Source of the DNA: VXYL01 sp965116345
GTDB lineage: Bacteria > Pseudomonadota > Gammaproteobacteria > Pseudomonadales > Azotimanducaceae
Reading direction: 5' to 3'
NCBI GenBank assembly: GCA_965116345.1
Contig: OZ220680.1
Coordinates: 744,001-808,000, forward strand
DNA length: 64,000 bases
The notes under the pieces were generated by a model that saw only the letters and a program-made list of their open reading frames with translations, had not been told where the DNA came from and searched no databases. Both the position numbers and the translations under genes were made by a program. Positions 62,172 to 64,000 of this stretch are shown one piece after another. Numbering within the stretch: the first letter of the stretch is position 1; each line of letters begins with the position of its first letter.

Positions 62172-62203
62172 TTCTGATCAAGCCAAGGATGGCTTGATCG
62201 GAA
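62172..62203. repeat. Dispersed palindrome, module 1 copy (D)
   Basis: TTCTGATCAAGCCA, AGGA, TGGCTTGATCGGAA is a 14-bp stem with one mismatch. The reverse strand matches 43737-43766 and flanks over about 40 bp. The bases CATTCCTAGCCAGGGA just after it resemble the start of module 2. It lies in the gap between convergent genes. Confidence 0.8.
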
Positions 62204-62225
62204 CATTCCTAGCCAGGGACTCTGT

Positions 62226-62753
62226 TTAGCCGCCGGCCTTCAGCGGCAGATCGATGCTGCGGCCACCGGGAAAGGTGATGCTGATGGTGAAGTTGTCGCC
62301 GTCGCGGGTGTAGCGCAGCATGTCGAAGGCCGAATCGGCTTCCGCCTCGAACGCCACCGTGTTCTCACCCATCTCGGCCAGCTTCATCACCGCCGGGCCG
62401 GGCGTGCGCGGGTTCATGCCGGGGTTCCACTGCTGCAGCCGTAGGCGCAGCGTCCCCTCCTCCTCCTCGATGACGATGAGTTCCACCATTCCCGTGCCGT
62501 CCGGTCCCGTCTGGCGCACGAGAGATTGAATCGAGCCGGCTCTGGGCACCGTCCAATTCTCTTCGAGGACGTTGCCGCCGCCGACCGGACCGGACCAGGT
62601 TCCGGTCATCCAGGCCAAGTCGGCCACAGAAGCGGGGCTGTCGTCGGCGTCCTTGGCTGGTGGCGCATCCTCCTCCGCCATCGCCGTACCCGACCACGCC
62701 ACGCTGGCCATCATCGCGACCGCAGCCGCGGCCGCGGAGATTGTTCGTTGCAT
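62226..62753 (-). CDS. Exported DUF6265-like protein
   Basis: A 175-aa protein. The ATG at 62753 gives MQRTISAAAAAVAMMASVAW, a signal peptide ending in AMA. A TTG at 62759 better spaced from GGAGG is an alternative start. The mature part DLAWMTGTWSGPVGGGNVLE, ENWTVPRAGSIQSLVRQTGP, EGTLRLRLQQWNPGMNP and FEAEADSAFDMLRYTRDGD follows the DUF6265 pattern (a lipocalin-like beta barrel). Function is unknown. Confidence 0.82.
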   Translation of the reverse strand: MQRTISAAAAAVAMMASVAWSGTAMAEEDAPPAKDADDSPASVADLAWMTGTWSGPVGGGNVLEENWTVPRAGSIQSLVRQTGPDGTGMVELIVIEEEEGTLRLRLQQWNPGMNPRTPGPAVMKLAEMGENTVAFEAEADSAFDMLRYTRDGDNFTISITFPGGRSIDLPLKAGG

Positions 62754-62887
62754 CACCAATGGACCCTCCCTCAAGACCCCGCCAGCATGGCGCATTCCCG
62801 CGCCCCTCACAACCTCGGTGAGGCGGTGAGGCGGTCACCACGAATACGCAACACGGTGGCGGGCGGCGTTGTCGAACCCACGGTAGG

Positions 62888-62924
62888 AGTGCAGTAGGCG
62901 CAACAGTAGTGCAGTAGGCGCAAC
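62888..62924. repeat. Short tandem repeat, 20-bp period
   Basis: AGTGCAGTAGGCGCAAC occurs at 62888-62904 and again at 62908-62924, separated by AGT. GTGAGGCG is also doubled nearby (about 62818-62833). The surrounding gap (62754-63007) shows nothing else. Confidence 0.8.
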
Positions 62925-63007
62925 TAAGAAGTCGCGCGCCACTCGACCCACGACAATCGGTCCCGCACCGGGCGACAATGGCGTTGGCAGCACACGGGAG
63001 CGAGCCC

Positions 63008-63808
63008 ATGGACCATCCGAGTCGTTCGCCGGGGCGGCGCATCGTCAGTTGGAACGTCAATGGCCTGCGCGCCTGCGTGAGGAAGGGATTTCTCGACTTC
63101 ATCGAGGCGTCCGACGCGGATCTCGTCGGCATCCAGGAACTGCGCGCCATGCCCGACCAACTCACCGCCGAGGCGCGCGCGCCGGCTGGTTGGCACGCGT
63201 TCTTCGCGCCCGCCGAACGAAAAGGCTACAGCGGTGTCGCTCTCTACTGCCGCAGAATGCCTACTCGAATCGAGACCACGCTCGGTATCGACGCCTACGA
63301 CATCGAGGGGCGCCTGATCATCGCCCATTTCGGTCGTTTCGCTGTCGCCAACGCCTATTTTCCCAAGGGCAGCGGCACGGACCGGGACAACAGCCGCGTG
63401 CCCTACAAGCTCGGCTTCTACCAGGCCGTGTTCGAACGCCTGCAGCGCCTGCGCCGACGTGGACCGGTGATCGTCATGGGCGACTACAACACGGCACACA
63501 CGGAACTCGACCTGGCACGGCCCAAGTCCAACGCCAAGACCAGCGGATTCCTGCCGGAGGAGCGCGCCGAATTCGACCGCTGGACCGACGCCGGCTGGTC
63601 GGACACGTTCCGCCGGCAGCATCGCGGCGAGGGCGGCCACTACACCTGGTGGCGCCAATGGGGCAACGCCCGCGCCGACAATGTCGGCTGGCGGATCGAC
63701 TACGTGCTCGCGTCCCCCTCCGCCCAGCGGATGGTCGAAGACGCCTTCATCTGGCCGACCGTAACCGGCTCCGACCACTGCCCCGTGGGGGTCGACCTGC
63801 GTACGTAG
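63008..63808 (+). CDS. xthA: Exodeoxyribonuclease III
   Basis: A 266-aa exonuclease III/AP endonuclease for base-excision repair. RRIVSWNVNGLRACVRKGFL is the N-terminal signature. Others are ADLVGIQELRAMPDQL (catalytic Glu), KGYSGVALYCR, GPVIVMGDYNTAHTELDLAR (Asp-Asn), GWRIDYVLAS and TVTGSDHCPVGVDL (Asp-His). QELRA instead of the more usual QETK is a mild departure. Length agrees with the family. A longer in-frame start at 62978 is possible but the ATG at 63008 fits the family. Confidence 0.95.
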   Translation: MDHPSRSPGRRIVSWNVNGLRACVRKGFLDFIEASDADLVGIQELRAMPDQLTAEARAPAGWHAFFAPAERKGYSGVALYCRRMPTRIETTLGIDAYDIEGRLIIAHFGRFAVANAYFPKGSGTDRDNSRVPYKLGFYQAVFERLQRLRRRGPVIVMGDYNTAHTELDLARPKSNAKTSGFLPEERAEFDRWTDAGWSDTFRRQHRGEGGHYTWWRQWGNARADNVGWRIDYVLASPSAQRMVEDAFIWPTVTGSDHCPVGVDLRT

Positions 63809-63913
63809 GGCGAAGCTTCAACCCCCACCACCCCCCCACCACCGCGCTGCATTGCAATACACGCCCGCCCGTAGCAGTCTATGGGTTTGGCGCGACCCGC
63901 ACGGAGACAACCG

Positions 63914-64000
63914 ATGCCGCAATCCAAGACCAACCGCCGTTCCTTCCTCGAGACCCTCGCCATGGTCGGCGTCGGCAGCCAAGTGCTGCTCAGGACGCGT
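63914..64000 (+). CDS. Tat-exported protein, N-terminus only (runs off the right edge)
   Basis: The ATG at 63914 opens a frame reading MPQSKTNRRSFLETLAMVGV to the end of the window. NRRSFLETLAMVGVGSQVLL is a twin-arginine signal (RRSFL plus hydrophobic stretch). Only 29 codons are present, so the protein family cannot be identified; it would be an exported, cofactor-bearing or oxidoreductase-type protein by signal alone. Confidence 0.65.
   Translation, partial: MPQSKTNRRSFLETLAMVGVGSQVLLRTR

Noticed and set aside
1..64000. CRISPR array, rRNA or tRNA genes
   Set aside because: No regularly spaced repeats, no rRNA stretches and no convincing tRNA cloverleaf with GGTTCGA arm were seen.

Overview
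The window is GC-rich bacterial DNA with standard Shine-Dalgarno starts (GGAGG/GAGGAG upstream of many genes) and long open frames on both strands. Gene content (Tat and lipoprotein signals, DsbA/ScsC-like oxidoreductase, PQQ dehydrogenase, UvrB, XthA, LarBCE, PhyH dioxygenases, luciferase-like monooxygenases) and dispersed intergenic palindromes suggest an uncultured proteobacterium, perhaps gammaproteobacterial and marine. Secreted proteins built from FN3, LRR, PKD and thrombospondin-like modules resemble the eukaryote-like repertoire of host-associated lineages. This taxonomic reading is inference only; no rRNA or tRNA gene was seen.

Layout. 1-2.8 kb: 5' part of uvrB and a periplasmic PQQ dehydrogenase with a heme-c motif (both minus). 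2.8-6.9 kb: gene-poor accessory DNA with an orphan terminator, a small zinc-ribbon protein converging on a full-length tyrosine integrase, and a 98-nt inverted repeat. 6.9-17.3 kb: minus-strand operon of exported proteins: a giant Cys-rich repeat protein (two frame breaks), a 1,197-aa FN3-LRR-HELMH lipoprotein overlapping it by ATGA, a DotH/IcmK-like-DsbA fusion and a small secreted protein. 17.7-20.2 kb: a junkyard of mobile-element pieces (DruA-domain/ISAs1 transposase fused to an integrase tail, zinc-ribbon fragment, second integrase tail). 20.2-31 kb: catabolic plus-strand genes, including an ACT-containing phenylalanine hydroxylase, a methylmalonyl-CoA epimerase-like protein and two tandem single-chain acyl-CoA carboxylases. 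31-37 kb: a defence-like stretch with a 1,598-aa helicase-nuclease, a DUF433/DUF5615 toxin-antitoxin locus with a frameshift, and an hsdS remnant. 37-54.8 kb: mixed metabolism (ThDP enzyme, PhyH, amidohydrolase, luciferase-like enzymes), a VapBC pair and repeats. 54.8-62.2 kb: hydrolase, Tat aldo-keto reductase, larC-larB-larE, TPR/TonB-C-like protein and alcohol dehydrogenase. 62.2-64 kb: secreted DUF6265-like protein, xthA and the first codons of a Tat-exported protein.

Most notable: the two tandem carboxylases carry reciprocal lesions. The first keeps the biotin-carboxylase and carboxyltransferase motifs but has Glu in place of the biotinyl Lys. The second keeps the EAMKL biotinylation site but has lost the QVE catalytic triplet of biotin carboxylase and the GGGGRPG oxyanion-hole loop of the carboxyltransferase. 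They look like a catalytic chain and a carrier chain of one hetero-oligomer. Second in interest is the Cys-rich exported operon, which appears to encode its own disulfide-forming enzyme.
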